Shown here: positions 8,373-17,791 of the stretch, piece after piece
Layout of the letters: each line of letters begins with the position of its first letter
How positions within the stretch are numbered: position 1 is the first letter of the stretch
Assembly: GCF_014284255.1 (NCBI RefSeq)
Contig: NZ_JACOFV010000004.1
Location: forward strand, 1 to 64,000
Length of the DNA stretch: 64,000 bases
Reading direction: 5' to 3'
Origin: Cognatundibacterium jejuense
GTDB taxonomy: Bacteria; Pseudomonadota; Gammaproteobacteria; Burkholderiales; Burkholderiaceae_D
Notes under the pieces: model-generated
Database searches by the model: none
The model's input: the letters and a program-made list of their open reading frames with translations, nothing else
Told to the model about the DNA's origin: nothing
Position numbers and translations under genes: made by a program

Positions 8373-9260
8373 ATGAAAGCTATTGCCAGATTGACCCATC
8401 TGTTATTACTGATTGTTATCCTGGTAACACCTGTATATTCACGGGCGAAGATGACCCGCGTGATCTATCCCGCAAATGATGTTCATACCGATAAACGTTT
8501 TGATGATGTAATAGAAATTTTGCATACGGCGTTGGAAAAAACTAAAGCAAAGTATGGGAAGTATGAGTGCATCCCCAGCAGCACGATCGTTCCTAAAAAA
8601 CGTTCGATTCAAGAGTTGGAGCAAAATGCAGGTGAAATAAACGTCATCTGGAATCCGACCTCGGAAGAAATGGAAAAGAAATTCTTGGTAATACGCATTC
8701 CATTGCGTAAAGGCTTATTAGGTTACCGGATACCATTAATTCGTAAAGAAGATCAAAGCAAATTTGATCAAATCAAAACCGAAGATGATTTGAAAAAATT
8801 CACCGTCGGGCAAGGTATCGACTGGGTTGATATTCCTGCTTACACCTCGCGTGGTATCACCGTGATTCAGGCACCTTATGTTCAGCTCAGTGCGATGTTG
8901 GCCAACAATCGATTCGATATGTTCCCCAGAGGTGTTGGTGAAATTTTGCCTGAGTACGAGCAATATCATGAACTTTATCCTGATATTGTGATTGAGAAAA
9001 ATTTGCTGATCTATTATCCGTTTCCATACTATTTCTTTTTTAATCCCGCTGATCGCCAATTGAAAGAGCGCATTGAAGCGGGATTAAACATCATGCGTAA
9101 AGACGGGAGTTTTGACGCCATTTTTAATAAATATTATCAAGTGGCGATTAAGCAATTGAATGTAAAAAAACGTCGTCTGATTAAATTGAGTAATCCGGCA
9201 CTGCCTAAAGATACTCCACTCGATGAGAGTGACCTTTGGTACGCACCCCACGTACGTTGA
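8373..9260 (+). CDS. Periplasmic solute-binding protein, bacterial family 3-like
   Basis: A 295-residue protein with a Sec signal peptide (hydrophobic core LLLLIVILVTPVYS, likely cleavage around residue 24-26). The mature part looks like a type II periplasmic-binding fold: an N-terminal lobe, a hinge around 'FTVGQGIDW', and a C-terminal helix ending in 'IMRKDGSFDAIFNKY', the typical close of SBP family 3 proteins. Amino-acid or similar small polar ligands are usual for the family, but the ligand here cannot be read. No ABC permease or ATPase gene is nearby. The next gene, 320 bases downstream on the same strand, is a membrane HD-GYP sensor with its own periplasmic domain, so this protein may feed signalling rather than transport. 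Confidence 0.75.
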   Translation: MKAIARLTHLLLLIVILVTPVYSRAKMTRVIYPANDVHTDKRFDDVIEILHTALEKTKAKYGKYECIPSSTIVPKKRSIQELEQNAGEINVIWNPTSEEMEKKFLVIRIPLRKGLLGYRIPLIRKEDQSKFDQIKTEDDLKKFTVGQGIDWVDIPAYTSRGITVIQAPYVQLSAMLANNRFDMFPRGVGEILPEYEQYHELYPDIVIEKNLLIYYPFPYYFFFNPADRQLKERIEAGLNIMRKDGSFDAIFNKYYQVAIKQLNVKKRRLIKLSNPALPKDTPLDESDLWYAPHVR

Positions 9261-9580
9261 TTGACTTAACTCGCAAACAATGACTCTGTGAGTTTGTATT
9301 CGCAGTTCCACTAATAGCGATGCGATGCTGAAGTGATCAATTACCCGAGTTGTTGGATTTTTAGCTTATTAAAATATTAGCTACACTTTTGATGAACAAT
9401 TTGCTACATTGAATTGCTGGTGAGTAAAACTGAGATGAAAACTCTATCATTGCTCAGGTCTCTTTATATTCGAGTCAGAGAGGGGGAATTATCATCGTCG
9501 GATTAACTGACGTTTGCCGTGACGAGGCCACTTCTTTTCGTTCCATATGGCTGTTTGCAATCAACCTGGGGCTGTATGTA
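9261..9580 (+). other. Intergenic region upstream of the HD-GYP gene (320 bp)
   Basis: AT-rich with a near-palindromic stretch around 9363-9384 (TAGCT...AGCTA). No confident terminator, promoter or small ORF was seen. The downstream frame stays open for about 90 bases before the ATG at 9581 but has no ATG/GTG/TTG there. Confidence 0.35.
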
Positions 9581-12500
9581 ATGTCAAATCGACTGAATCA
9601 CCATATTTCACGAAGACTTATTCTTATCGCGATGGTCTTGTCAGGCGTTTTTATTGTTCTGGGTTTGAGCATTTTCTTCAATTTTGCGGAGCAGTCAAAA
9701 GAAAAGCTTCAGGATGATATCAAGATCATTGCCGCTAACAAAAAACAAGAAGTGGAGAGCTTTTTGTTTGAACGTAAGGCAGATGCTGAGAATCTTGCTG
9801 GCGAACAGTTTGTAATTGATGCCATATCAGGCGTTAGTGGTGTGAGTCAGTCTGATCTTGCAACAAGCCAAGCTTACCGAGCGATTGATCAGTTAGGTAA
9901 GTCGTATGGCTATCATGATGTGAGATTACTTGACCGTTCACTGAATGTAAAACTGGCACTACATCAATCTGGAATTACCCCTTTAGAGCGCGAATGCTTG
10001 AATCAGGCTATGGCAAACCGAAGTCCGGTGCTGATTGATATTCATCAGGCCGTAGATGGAATCTGGAGTTTCGGTTATGCAAGACCGGTTTATGCTTTGA
10101 ATCAGCGTGACGCACCTGTTATTGGTGCAGTCTATCTTGAAGTTTCAGTTGTCAGCACTATCGATAAGATTCTTTCAGCATGGCCCTCGAATTCAAATAG
10201 CTCAGAATTGGTGCTGTTTGAGAAGAAAAATAATGAAATTTTTTATTTGAGTGCGCTCCGGTTTGAGCCCGCAAGCCAGCGCTTTAAGCTAAGTCGTCCG
10301 ATAGAAACGGCGAATCTTGTGGCATCCGAGTTGCTTACTACCAATAGCGCCGCGTTATTGGATGGCATTGATTATCGCGGAATACGCGTGCTGGGAGCTG
10401 GTGCGCCAATTACTGGCACGAATTGGTTTTTGCTTGCCAAGACTGACTATGCCGAAGTTATTTTACCTATGAGAGAGTTGGTGTATTCGGCTATTGCAGG
10501 CGGCGTAGGGTTTATCTTCGCTTTATTTGCTTTTTTAAATTTCTATTGGCGAATAAAAAATGTGGATGCGATCGTTAAGATGGCATCAATGGATGGTCGG
10601 CTAATGGCGGCAAGGCGAGCATCGCTTGACGGTTATTTAACGATAGATGCTCAAGGTCGGATTATTGAAGTCAACGAAAGCCTTGCTAAATTGAGTGCCT
10701 TTTCTGTTGAGGAACTTTGCAATAAATATTTGTATGAGCTAGAGGTCGATAGTAGTCCCGAGAAAACTACGCGCAGACTGCAACAAATTCAGGCGGCTGG
10801 TAGCACGCGTTTTCGAACTCAACTGAAGTGTCAACATGGCGTGGTGTTGGATGTTGAGGTGAGTGCCGTTTTTGTGCAGCAGCAGGATGTTGGAATATTT
10901 AATGCATTTGTGCATGATATTAGTGCTGAACTGGCATCACGAAAAAGGATGGAACGGCTAAACAGCTTCTATCGTTTTACCAGCAATATCAATATTCTCA
11001 TCTTCAATACTAAAGACCTTGTTCAATTGTTGCAGCAAATATGTCAATCGGCGAACGAAGATGGTGGTTTCGTTCTTGCCTGGGCAGGCCTGCCTGACGA
11101 AAAACTTGGGCGTATCGTTCCTGTCACGGCAACTGGAGACGCGTCTGCATACGTCGAAGACTTGATCATTACTTTAGATCCGGCGTTGAATACCAGTCAT
11201 GGTCCGACGCGTATGTGCATGCTCGAAAAGAAAATTCAGTTTGCGAATGATTTTAAACATGATCCGCGTACCCGTTCATGGTATGAATTAGGAGAAAAAT
11301 ACGGTATCTATTCTTCTGCTGCGATACCGGTTTTGGTCAATAATGAAGCGGTCGCGGTCATCACCTTTTATGCGAATCAGTTGAATTATTTTGATGAGGA
11401 GTTTCGGGATTTGATCGAGGAGGTAGGACGAAATATTTCAATCGGATTTCAATTGCGGGAAACGGAGCAGCAACGCGATCGGGAAACGCAACAGCGCATA
11501 GAAAGTGAGCAGCGGTTTAAACGTATATTTGAAGTATCTCCTCTCCCAGTACAGATTCATTCATTATCGACACGAAAACTGCTTGCAATTAATAGTGTAC
11601 ATGAGGAGACATTCGGATATCCGCTTGCAGAGATTGCGGATGAGGAAACGTGGTTTGCTAAGGTGTTTGCATCTTCAGACTTCCGGGAAAAAGTCAAAAG
11701 CTTGTGGGAAGATAATCTGGCGATGGTCATATCGGACGTGTCGAACAGAGTGATTCGTTCTCCTGAAATTCAATTGCGTTGCAAAAACGGTGTTGACCGC
11801 ACTGTACGCGGATTCGTGAGTATTGATGCGGATGACGTCATTGTGCAATGGCTTGATCTGACGGAAATCCGGCGAGTGGAATCTGAGTTGGTTGAGCATG
11901 AATCGCAAATTCGTGGTTTGCTTGAGCAAACGATTACTGGCATTTATGTTATTCAAGATGAACATATCGTTTATGCCAATGCCCGAATGGGAGAGATTTT
12001 AGGACGCTCACCATCTGAGATGATAGGTAAAGACTCTATCGACGTCTTTGATGCATCTCCAGATGCTGTTGAAAAAATCAAGCATGCGCGAAGGGAGTTC
12101 AAAGCCGGTACCCGCCAGATTGCAATGAACCTTTCAGCAATGACCAGATTTGGTGACGCTATTATTCTTGGAACGCATGCTAGCAGGGGGTTGTGGGATG
12201 GTCGAATGGCAATCATCGTGATGGCGCAGGACATTACGGAGCGATTGCATGCTGAAGAGAGAATCTCGACCTACGTTAAGCAACTAGAGCTCTCAATGCA
12301 GAGTACCTTGGAGGTGGTTGCCAAAATGGTCGATATGCGTGACCCCTACACGGCGGGGCATGAGCGTCGGGTCGGATTGATTGCTTTTGATATTGCGAGA
12401 GAAATGGGTTGGACCGAAGATCAATGTAAGTATCTTGAATTGGCAGGGTTGGTGCATGATATTGGGAAAATTGCGATCCCTGCGGAAATACTTTCTAAAC

Positions 12501-12865
12501 CGACGCGCTTAACTGCAATAGAGTACGAATTAATTAAATCTCATGCTGAGCGAGGATATGAGATTCTTAAAGATGCAAAATTTCCGATTCAAATTGCAGA
12601 AATTATTCGAGAGCATCATGAGCGTATGGATGGTAGCGGGTATCCTCAAGGATTGAAAGGGGAACAAATTTTGCCCGAGGCAAGGATACTGGCGGTAGCC
12701 GACGTTGTTGAATCCATGTCTTCGCATCGCCCATATCGCCCCGCAATGGGGATTGAATCTGCATTAAAAGAAATTCGAGAACACCGTGGCACCTTATTTG
12801 ATGACGCAGTAGTTGATGCTATGTTGCGACTGGTTGTGGAGAAAAAATACTGCCTGCCTTTATGA
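9581..12865 (+). CDS. Membrane HD-GYP c-di-GMP phosphodiesterase with Cache-like, PAS, GAF, PAS, PAS modules
   Basis: Predicted inner-membrane sensor of 1094 residues. A first membrane span (~12-33) and a second (~302-325) enclose a periplasmic Cache-like domain. The cytoplasmic part reads PAS (~350-450), GAF (~465-625), PAS (~645-760), PAS (~770-890) and HD-GYP (~905-1090). The HD-GYP signature is intact: 'HDIGK' near 958, 'HAERGYEIL', and 'HHERMDGSGYPQG' near 1010-1022. The residues known to bind the metal pair and hydrolyse c-di-GMP are therefore present, and enzymatic activity is expected. No GGDEF domain is fused. Upstream is an orphan solute-binding protein; downstream is a bacteriohemerythrin, so ligand and oxygen or redox inputs may converge on c-di-GMP. 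The ribosome site is weak (GGGG about seven bases before the ATG). Confidence 0.88.
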   Translation: MSNRLNHHISRRLILIAMVLSGVFIVLGLSIFFNFAEQSKEKLQDDIKIIAANKKQEVESFLFERKADAENLAGEQFVIDAISGVSGVSQSDLATSQAYRAIDQLGKSYGYHDVRLLDRSLNVKLALHQSGITPLERECLNQAMANRSPVLIDIHQAVDGIWSFGYARPVYALNQRDAPVIGAVYLEVSVVSTIDKILSAWPSNSNSSELVLFEKKNNEIFYLSALRFEPASQRFKLSRPIETANLVASELLTTNSAALLDGIDYRGIRVLGAGAPITGTNWFLLAKTDYAEVILPMRELVYSAIAGGVGFIFALFAFLNFYWRIKNVDAIVKMASMDGRLMAARRASLDGYLTIDAQGRIIEVNESLAKLSAFSVEELCNKYLYELEVDSSPEKTTRRLQQIQAAGSTRFRTQLKCQHGVVLDVEVSAVFVQQQDVGIFNAFVHDISAELASRKRMERLNSFYRFTSNINILIFNTKDLVQLLQQICQSANEDGGFVLAWAGLPDEKLGRIVPVTATGDASAYVEDLIITLDPALNTSHGPTRMCMLEKKIQFANDFKHDPRTRSWYELGEKYGIYSSAAIPVLVNNEAVAVITFYANQLNYFDEEFRDLIEEVGRNISIGFQLRETEQQRDRETQQRIESEQRFKRIFEVSPLPVQIHSLSTRKLLAINSVHEETFGYPLAEIADEETWFAKVFASSDFREKVKSLWEDNLAMVISDVSNRVIRSPEIQLRCKNGVDRTVRGFVSIDADDVIVQWLDLTEIRRVESELVEHESQIRGLLEQTITGIYVIQDEHIVYANARMGEILGRSPSEMIGKDSIDVFDASPDAVEKIKHARREFKAGTRQIAMNLSAMTRFGDAIILGTHASRGLWDGRMAIIVMAQDITERLHAEERISTYVKQLELSMQSTLEVVAKMVDMRDPYTAGHERRVGLIAFDIAREMGWTEDQCKYLELAGLVHDIGKIAIPAEILSKPTRLTAIEYELIKSHAERGYEILKDAKFPIQIAEIIREHHERMDGSGYPQGLKGEQILPEARILAVADVVESMSSHRPYRPAMGIESALKEIREHRGTLFDDAVVDAMLRLVVEKKYCLPL

Positions 12866-13080
12866 TTTATACTCATTCACCATTGAGAAGTGAATGCGTG
12901 TGAAAGTTGAAAGGTGGTCAGTATCATGCGAATTGCGATTCGATACGCGATTTAAACGTTGTTTAAATGCTTGGAAAACGTCAACATCAGGCTTGGCGGA
13001 GAATTTTTTGATTGGGTGTTGTAATGTTCGTGTGGAGAGTTTCTCACGTTCTGACATCGGTAAATTGTTGAGGGAGCATC

Positions 13081-13530
13081 ATGTATATCCATTGGGAAAA
13101 AACTTTTGTGCTCAATAACGATCTTATTGATACACAGCATCGCATACTCATTTTGTTGTACCGGAAATTGGACATAGCGATTAAGGCTAACGAATCAAGG
13201 CAAACTATTCTCAGAATCATGCTGGAAATGAAAAAATTTACTGAATTTCATTTTGTCAGTGAAGAGAATCTGATGCACGAAATTGCCTATCCTGATGTTG
13301 ATCAGCATGCGTTAGTGCATACAGAACTATTGAAACGCATAGAGTCAATGTTGGTGAAGATTAATCGCCAGCAGGAATTTCCGGAAGATTTGCTGTATTT
13401 TTTAAATGAGTGGATATCTGACCACATTTTGCATGAAGACTTGAAAATAGCGAATTATGTAAAAAGCGCGGTGCGCCGCCCGATTGGTGAACATCTTTAT
13501 GAGCAGTATCTGTTATTAGAAGAGAAATAG
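13081..13530 (+). CDS. Bacteriohemerythrin
   Basis: A 149-residue four-helix-bundle diiron protein that binds O2. All expected ligands can be placed: H20 ('DTQH'), H57 and E61 (HxxxE), H76 and H80 ('HALVH'), H115 and D120 (HxxxxD). It has no signal peptide and no fused domain, so it is a free cytoplasmic hemerythrin. Such proteins store or deliver oxygen, or act as oxygen sensors beside chemotaxis and c-di-GMP proteins (established for the family). Here it follows the HD-GYP gene by 215 bases on the same strand, a spacing that leaves room for its own promoter. Confidence 0.9.
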   Translation: MYIHWEKTFVLNNDLIDTQHRILILLYRKLDIAIKANESRQTILRIMLEMKKFTEFHFVSEENLMHEIAYPDVDQHALVHTELLKRIESMLVKINRQQEFPEDLLYFLNEWISDHILHEDLKIANYVKSAVRRPIGEHLYEQYLLLEEK

Positions 13531-13619
13531 TGGATGCTGTATGTCGTTCATCAATGCGGAGAAGCCTGTGAGTTTGCCTATGTTGTAGCTCGTGACAAAA
13601 GGCAGTATTAAGCTGCCGA

Positions 13620-15041
13620 TCAGATGTCAGTATGGAAGCGTAAGCCATAAACATTGATCGGGCCGCGATCCATGTTGTAGCTTGGGTTTTTGATTTGTTG
13701 ATAGTCAATAGTGATGGTCGCGTGTGGATGAACGCGGATGGCGTAGTAGGTTTCCAAAATATTTTCAGCGCCATAATTGAGTGTGCCATCACCAATCAAA
13801 ACACCAAGCCCGCCCGCTTTAAAGTATCGCTGCGCATCGCCTGAGATGCTATTGCGTGCAATCGCCAGGCCAATCGTATCGTCATGCCGTCCCCAGCGGT
13901 CGCCTTTGATTTGGATGCCTGCAGAGAAGCCTTGGCTGATGTCCGTGAATTCGTAAACTTCTTTATCACCGGGTGTTTTGCTGAAACGCGCAAACGCGCC
14001 GATGTCAGACGTTAATTCTTGTTCGCCGTTTAAAACGAAGCCATAGTTGGATGCGTAATGGCGATTGGCTGCGACGTCAGGTGTCGTGTTGTTGGCTATC
14101 GCACTCTGAACGGCATCGCTGTATTTACTCATTGACGCGTGGTTCAGGTAAGCGAGCAACTTCAGCTTGCCCGGGTGACCTGCGAGTTGGTGGCGTTCTT
14201 CCACTTCGGTGATGAATTCAAATTGATGGAAATCAATGCCAGTAATTTTACCGTTTGGAACCAGCGACATTTGATAGATACCATTGCGCCACGTCCAGTT
14301 TCCTTGATTCCATTCTGCGGCTACCCCATAAGTGTAGCCCCACATGTCGGCTGCATAATCAAGTGCGCCACCGTCGATCATTGCCCAGTTTAAAAAATCA
14401 GAACGTGGATCATGTGCATAGGTATTGTTATCAAAAATGTCGACCACGGCCATCTTGCCGAAGGTCAGTGTGACATTATCGGCGCTATGCGTGCTCGCCA
14501 ATTGATTGGCACCGGCTTCAACTGCGACTTGTTCGCCGCTAAGCGGAAATACCTGACGTACAAATAAGCGTGGCATGCGAAGGTAGGGCATGTTTGCACC
14601 TTCTTTGTAAGCGCCGCCACTGGGAAAGCCAGCCGCACCAAACGAGTGGCTCAAGCCAAAGCCTTGATCGATTTCCGCATTGATCCATAATTCTGCGTTG
14701 CGCCATAACTTTGTGCCAGCAAAGAGTGTCACATCCGTTGTCTCTTCCTGACGACCATTCGGATCCATGCTCTGCGGACCGCTATAAGGAGAGGTAAATC
14801 GGGGATGTTGTTGCAGGATGGTTGTTACCTGGCCATGCACCGCCCATGTTTCATCAGCTTGCGGAGGCAGAGCCGGGGCGGCTTCATCGGCATGGGCGTG
14901 AAGAGCCAGGGCTAAAATTGTGCCGCCAAATGCTACGGCAGCGACGCCTTTGGGCGGTCTGCTTACACGAATTGAGGTGGGGGCGGACTTGTCTGGTACT
15001 AAATCAAAAATACGTTTTTTCACACTAGTTTTCTTTATCAA
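13620..15041 (-). CDS. Carbohydrate-selective porin, OprB family
   Basis: An outer-membrane beta-barrel of about 473 residues. It has a long positively charged N-terminus, then a signal peptide ending near 'HAHA', then a mature sequence typical of OprB porins: 'WAVHGQVTTILQQHP' at the start, regular aromatic-bounded strands, and a C-terminal strand ending 'VYGLRFHTDI'. OprB proteins let sugars or small polar solutes cross the outer membrane; the substrate here is not readable. The first possible start is a TTG at 15041; a GTG at 15023 fits equally well. It stands alone on the minus strand, 199 bases from the exchanger gene that precedes it. Confidence 0.8.
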   Translation of the reverse strand: MIKKTSVKKRIFDLVPDKSAPTSIRVSRPPKGVAAVAFGGTILALALHAHADEAAPALPPQADETWAVHGQVTTILQQHPRFTSPYSGPQSMDPNGRQEETTDVTLFAGTKLWRNAELWINAEIDQGFGLSHSFGAAGFPSGGAYKEGANMPYLRMPRLFVRQVFPLSGEQVAVEAGANQLASTHSADNVTLTFGKMAVVDIFDNNTYAHDPRSDFLNWAMIDGGALDYAADMWGYTYGVAAEWNQGNWTWRNGIYQMSLVPNGKITGIDFHQFEFITEVEERHQLAGHPGKLKLLAYLNHASMSKYSDAVQSAIANNTTPDVAANRHYASNYGFVLNGEQELTSDIGAFARFSKTPGDKEVYEFTDISQGFSAGIQIKGDRWGRHDDTIGLAIARNSISGDAQRYFKAGGLGVLIGDGTLNYGAENILETYYAIRVHPHATITIDYQQIKNPSYNMDRGPINVYGLRFHTDI

Positions 15042-15240
15042 TGATGTTATTCGTCGTGTTTTTTGAAAGTTAAAGCAGCGTTTTCTGGATTTTATCGCAA
15101 TGTGGCATGGCGATCTTCAGTGTTTGACCGATACAGCGAAATACCACTTCGTTCGTCAGTTGAAACGATGATGTCGCATTAAATGTAGCTGACGCAAAGA
15201 ATTTTCCTTTGAGCTGGGACAAGTCTGCGCGTGTCTTACC

Positions 15241-16245
15241 TTAGCGTGAAAAACAGCATGCCACCAATAACACGAAGACGCCATAAAAACCACTGACAAC
15301 GAGTAGTTTTCGGCCATCAACAGCTCCGCGTCGGAATAGCTGCCAAAGAAATACAATCGCAAGCGCTGTGATAATGCCTGAGGCTAGCAGCGGCCCATCA
15401 AACAGCCATGGCGTAAAAAATAGCCCCAAGGCACTCGGTATCGTTGCCTGTATCATCATGGCGCCAGAAATATTAGCCAGTGCCAGCCTTTCTTTGCCTT
15501 GTTTGACCCAAATGAGCGCGTTCATGGTTTCTGGCAGCTCTGTAGCGACTGGACTCAATAATAATGCCACCAGATGCGGCGACCAATTCAGGGCGGTGCC
15601 GATCGCTTCGAGCTGACCGACAAATACATGCGATGCAATGCTAATAACAACGAGTGAGCACGTCACTTGAAGTGCTGCCCAACGCAAAGATGGCTCAGCG
15701 ACTGAAGGACAGAACTTAAGAGGCTCTAATTGTTCTTCTTCGGGTGCGGTATCGCTGGTTTGAATTTCGCGCCAGACATACAGCGCATAGGTTGCAAGAA
15801 ATAAAAGTCCCAACCAAGGCTTATAGGTAAATGCCACCAAGCCCAATCCAACTTTGACCACAAAAACGCCAAGAAATGCTGCCTGATCGTGACTCAGGCG
15901 AATATGGTCGACTTGTACCTGACGATTAATACGTTGAAGTTTATGCCGATGAAAAATTAATGCCGCGCCAACGACTGCATATGCCAACGTCGCCAATACA
16001 AGTGGACCACCCATTGCGGCGCCTATGCCTATGTCTTTTTGGGCTGAAGTTTTACCGAAAGCGACTGCCATAAAAGTGACTGCGCTTTCCGGCAAGGCAG
16101 TGCCAAATGCCGCGAGTACTGAACCAATCGCTGTAGCGCCGAGCTTGAGCCTGTGGCCAAACCATTCGATACCGTTCACGAAAAATTCGCATGCAATATA
16201 AATCGCGACTGCAGAGAGAGAAAATAGCGTAATAGTGAGAAGCAT
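15241..16245 (-). CDS. Calcium/sodium antiporter-family (CaCA) membrane protein under manganese riboswitch control
   Basis: An inner-membrane exchanger of about 334 residues with roughly ten hydrophobic spans. The two alpha repeats of the CaCA family are clear: 'GSVLAAFGTALPES' in the N-terminal half and 'LSPVATELPETMNAL' in the C-terminal half, each carrying the ion-binding Glu. A central hydrophilic loop rich in Glu ('APEEEQLEP') separates the halves. The family exchanges Ca2+ (or other divalent ions) for Na+ or H+. I start it at ATG 16245, not 126 bases further upstream, because the upstream segment is a yybP-ykoY riboswitch and translates into non-membrane, atypical sequence. Control by a Mn2+ riboswitch suggests the protein handles manganese or is induced by it (inference). 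Confidence 0.85.
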   Translation of the reverse strand: MLLTITLFSLSAVAIYIACEFFVNGIEWFGHRLKLGATAIGSVLAAFGTALPESAVTFMAVAFGKTSAQKDIGIGAAMGGPLVLATLAYAVVGAALIFHRHKLQRINRQVQVDHIRLSHDQAAFLGVFVVKVGLGLVAFTYKPWLGLLFLATYALYVWREIQTSDTAPEEEQLEPLKFCPSVAEPSLRWAALQVTCSLVVISIASHVFVGQLEAIGTALNWSPHLVALLLSPVATELPETMNALIWVKQGKERLALANISGAMMIQATIPSALGLFFTPWLFDGPLLASGIITALAIVFLWQLFRRGAVDGRKLLVVSGFYGVFVLLVACCFSR

Positions 16246-16257
16246 GGGTCTCAGTGG

Positions 16258-16302
16258 TCGGGCGAGAATGAGGACAATGGCGCAACCATACGACTCGCCC
16301 GA
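16258..16302 (-). promoter_or_regulatory. Hairpin before the exchanger start, likely riboswitch expression platform
   Basis: On the minus strand a 9-bp perfect stem (TCGGGCGAG at 16302-16294 pairing with CTCGCCCGA at 16266-16258) ends 12 bases before the ATG at 16245. There is no T-run, so control of ribosome access is more likely than termination. Confidence 0.55.
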
Positions 16303-16315
16303 CTGGCAAAACGTA

Positions 16316-16437
16316 AGGTGGCCAAAGGTCTTGCCTGGCTTAACTGCAACAGCAGAAGCTGACCACGCCATGAGTTTTTTTTCTCAAGTTTGTTGACGTG
16401 GACTCTTTAGCGGGAACTAAAGATGGCTACTCCCCAA
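16316..16437 (-). ncRNA. yybP-ykoY manganese riboswitch (aptamer)
   Basis: Reading the minus strand, the conserved elements appear in order: GGGGAGTAG (16435-16427), a variable P2 hairpin CTTTAG/CTAAAG, CGTCAACA (16398-16391), and GCAAGACC (16334-16327) followed by TTTGGCC. These are the signature strings of the yybP-ykoY family, which senses Mn2+. It lies directly upstream of the exchanger gene, a typical target class. The match was made by eye; a covariance-model search would settle it. Confidence 0.83.
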
Positions 16438-16451
16438 TGACAATGGCGAGC

Positions 16452-16480
16452 ATTCTATCAGCCACGTTTTACCTTGTCTG
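16452..16480 (-). promoter_or_regulatory. Sigma-70-like promoter for the riboswitch-exchanger unit
   Basis: On the minus strand CAGACA (16480-16475) and TAGAAT (16457-16452) are separated by 17 bases. Transcription would start near 16445, just before the first conserved base of the riboswitch, which supports the call. Confidence 0.55.
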
Positions 16481-16801
16481 CCTATTTTTTTAGAAATTTA
16501 AATACTTGTATGCGGCCAGGAAAATATCTTTTATGCATTATTTATGATCTGTGTAGTGGATCAATTGTCGCTTTTTACTGAATCATTTAATAATTTTTAT
16601 AGTGGGAAGCATATTTAATACAATTTAATATGTTTTTGTAGGCGAGATGTAATCAATTGCCTATAGTATTAGTAAATCTATTTGAGAGTCCGATTGTCCT
16701 TGCTTAAACCATTCCGAGTATTTTGAGTCTGTTTTTGTATTAATTAATTCATTTTCCAGCCTGCGCGCCTGGGTTAAATGTTGGGTTTTTATGAGGAAAT
16801 T
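16481..16801. other. AT-rich intergenic region between divergent genes
   Basis: Contains the upstream region of the rightward lipoprotein gene. It is rich in short A/T runs and has no recognisable ORF, repeat array or structured RNA; no single promoter stands out. Confidence 0.35.
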
Positions 16802-17779
16802 ATGAGTGCTTGTCGTTCATTTTTGATTTGCCTGCTGTTTATTTTTTTATGTGGATGTGGGCAAGGCGATAAATCTGGGAATAATTCCACTTCTAGCTCA
16901 TCTCCAGCGCCGGAACTCTCGTCCAGATATAAAGTTGGGTTGGTTTTGAAAGCCTTTACCAATCCTTTTTTCATTGATATTGAGAAAGGGGCAAGACGGG
17001 CTGAGCAAGAGTTGGGTGTTGAACTTATCGTTAAAACTGCGGGGCAGGAAACGGCGATAGAAGAACAAATTCAGATTGTCCAGGATTTGATAGAGCAAAA
17101 AGTGAATGCAATAGTAATTGCCCCCGGTGATTCTCGTCGCTTAATTCCAGTGTTAAAAGAAGCGAATAAAGCGGGGATTGTCATCATTAATATCGACAAT
17201 CAGCTTGACCCTGGCACCTTGCGTAATTCTGGTATGCCGATGATCCCCTTTATCAGTGTCGATAATGAAGGAGCAAGTTTTGATGCAGTGAAGTCGGTGG
17301 TCGATAAAATTAGTAAGCCCACCCAGGTCGCTATTATCGAGGGTTTGCCTGGCGCAGAGAACGCGCGCATGCGGATGACGGGGGCAGTTCGCGCTTTTAA
17401 TTCAAATCAGCTGATACAAATCGTGGCAAAAGAAACAGCACATTGGAAAATTGATGAAGCGTACAAGGTAACAAAGCAGATCTTTGAAAAATATCCGACA
17501 GTTAAGGTGATTTTCTGCGCTAACGACATGATGGCATTGGGTGCCATTAAATATATTTCTGATAGTGCTCGAAAGAATGTGCAGATCATTGGTTATGATG
17601 CTCTTGATGATGCTAAAGCGGCGGTTCGGGCTGGTAAGATGAAGGTAACTGTAGACCAGCAAGCAGCCTTGCAAGGGTATCAGGGAGTGGTTCTCGCAGT
17701 GCGTGCATTGAAGGGGGAAAAATTGCCCTCAGTCCTCACTGTTGACGCGCATTTAGTTTCAATCGATACGCTTAAATAG
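16802..17779 (+). CDS. Ribose-binding-protein-like periplasmic lipoprotein
   Basis: About 325 residues, type I periplasmic-binding fold (peripla_BP_4, RbsB-like). The N-terminus is a lipoprotein signal with the lipobox 'LCGC'. Mature features: 'FTNPFFIDIEKGARRAEQELGV', cut here to its pattern of an N-terminal sugar-binding strand-loop, and later 'NIDNQLDPG', 'GLPGAENARMRMTG' and 'CANDMMALGAI', all typical of RbsB/AraF-like proteins. I chose ATG 16802 because GAGGAA lies five bases before it; an upstream ATG at 16778 would add eight residues before the signal peptide. There is no permease or ATPase. A histidine kinase starts 12 bases after its stop, so it most likely presents a sugar or autoinducer-like ligand to that kinase. 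Confidence 0.82.
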   Translation: MSACRSFLICLLFIFLCGCGQGDKSGNNSTSSSSPAPELSSRYKVGLVLKAFTNPFFIDIEKGARRAEQELGVELIVKTAGQETAIEEQIQIVQDLIEQKVNAIVIAPGDSRRLIPVLKEANKAGIVIINIDNQLDPGTLRNSGMPMIPFISVDNEGASFDAVKSVVDKISKPTQVAIIEGLPGAENARMRMTGAVRAFNSNQLIQIVAKETAHWKIDEAYKVTKQIFEKYPTVKVIFCANDMMALGAIKYISDSARKNVQIIGYDALDDAKAAVRAGKMKVTVDQQAALQGYQGVVLAVRALKGEKLPSVLTVDAHLVSIDTLK

Positions 17780-17791
17780 GTAGAGTGAGTT

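Noticed and set aside
12894-13118. Short plus-strand frame between the HD-GYP and hemerythrin genes
   Set aside because: It runs into the hemerythrin gene in another frame, has no ribosome site and no recognisable product.
16246-16371. N-terminal 42-residue extension of the exchanger gene
   Set aside because: The segment contains the yybP-ykoY riboswitch core and an expression hairpin, and its translation lacks the membrane-protein character of the family.
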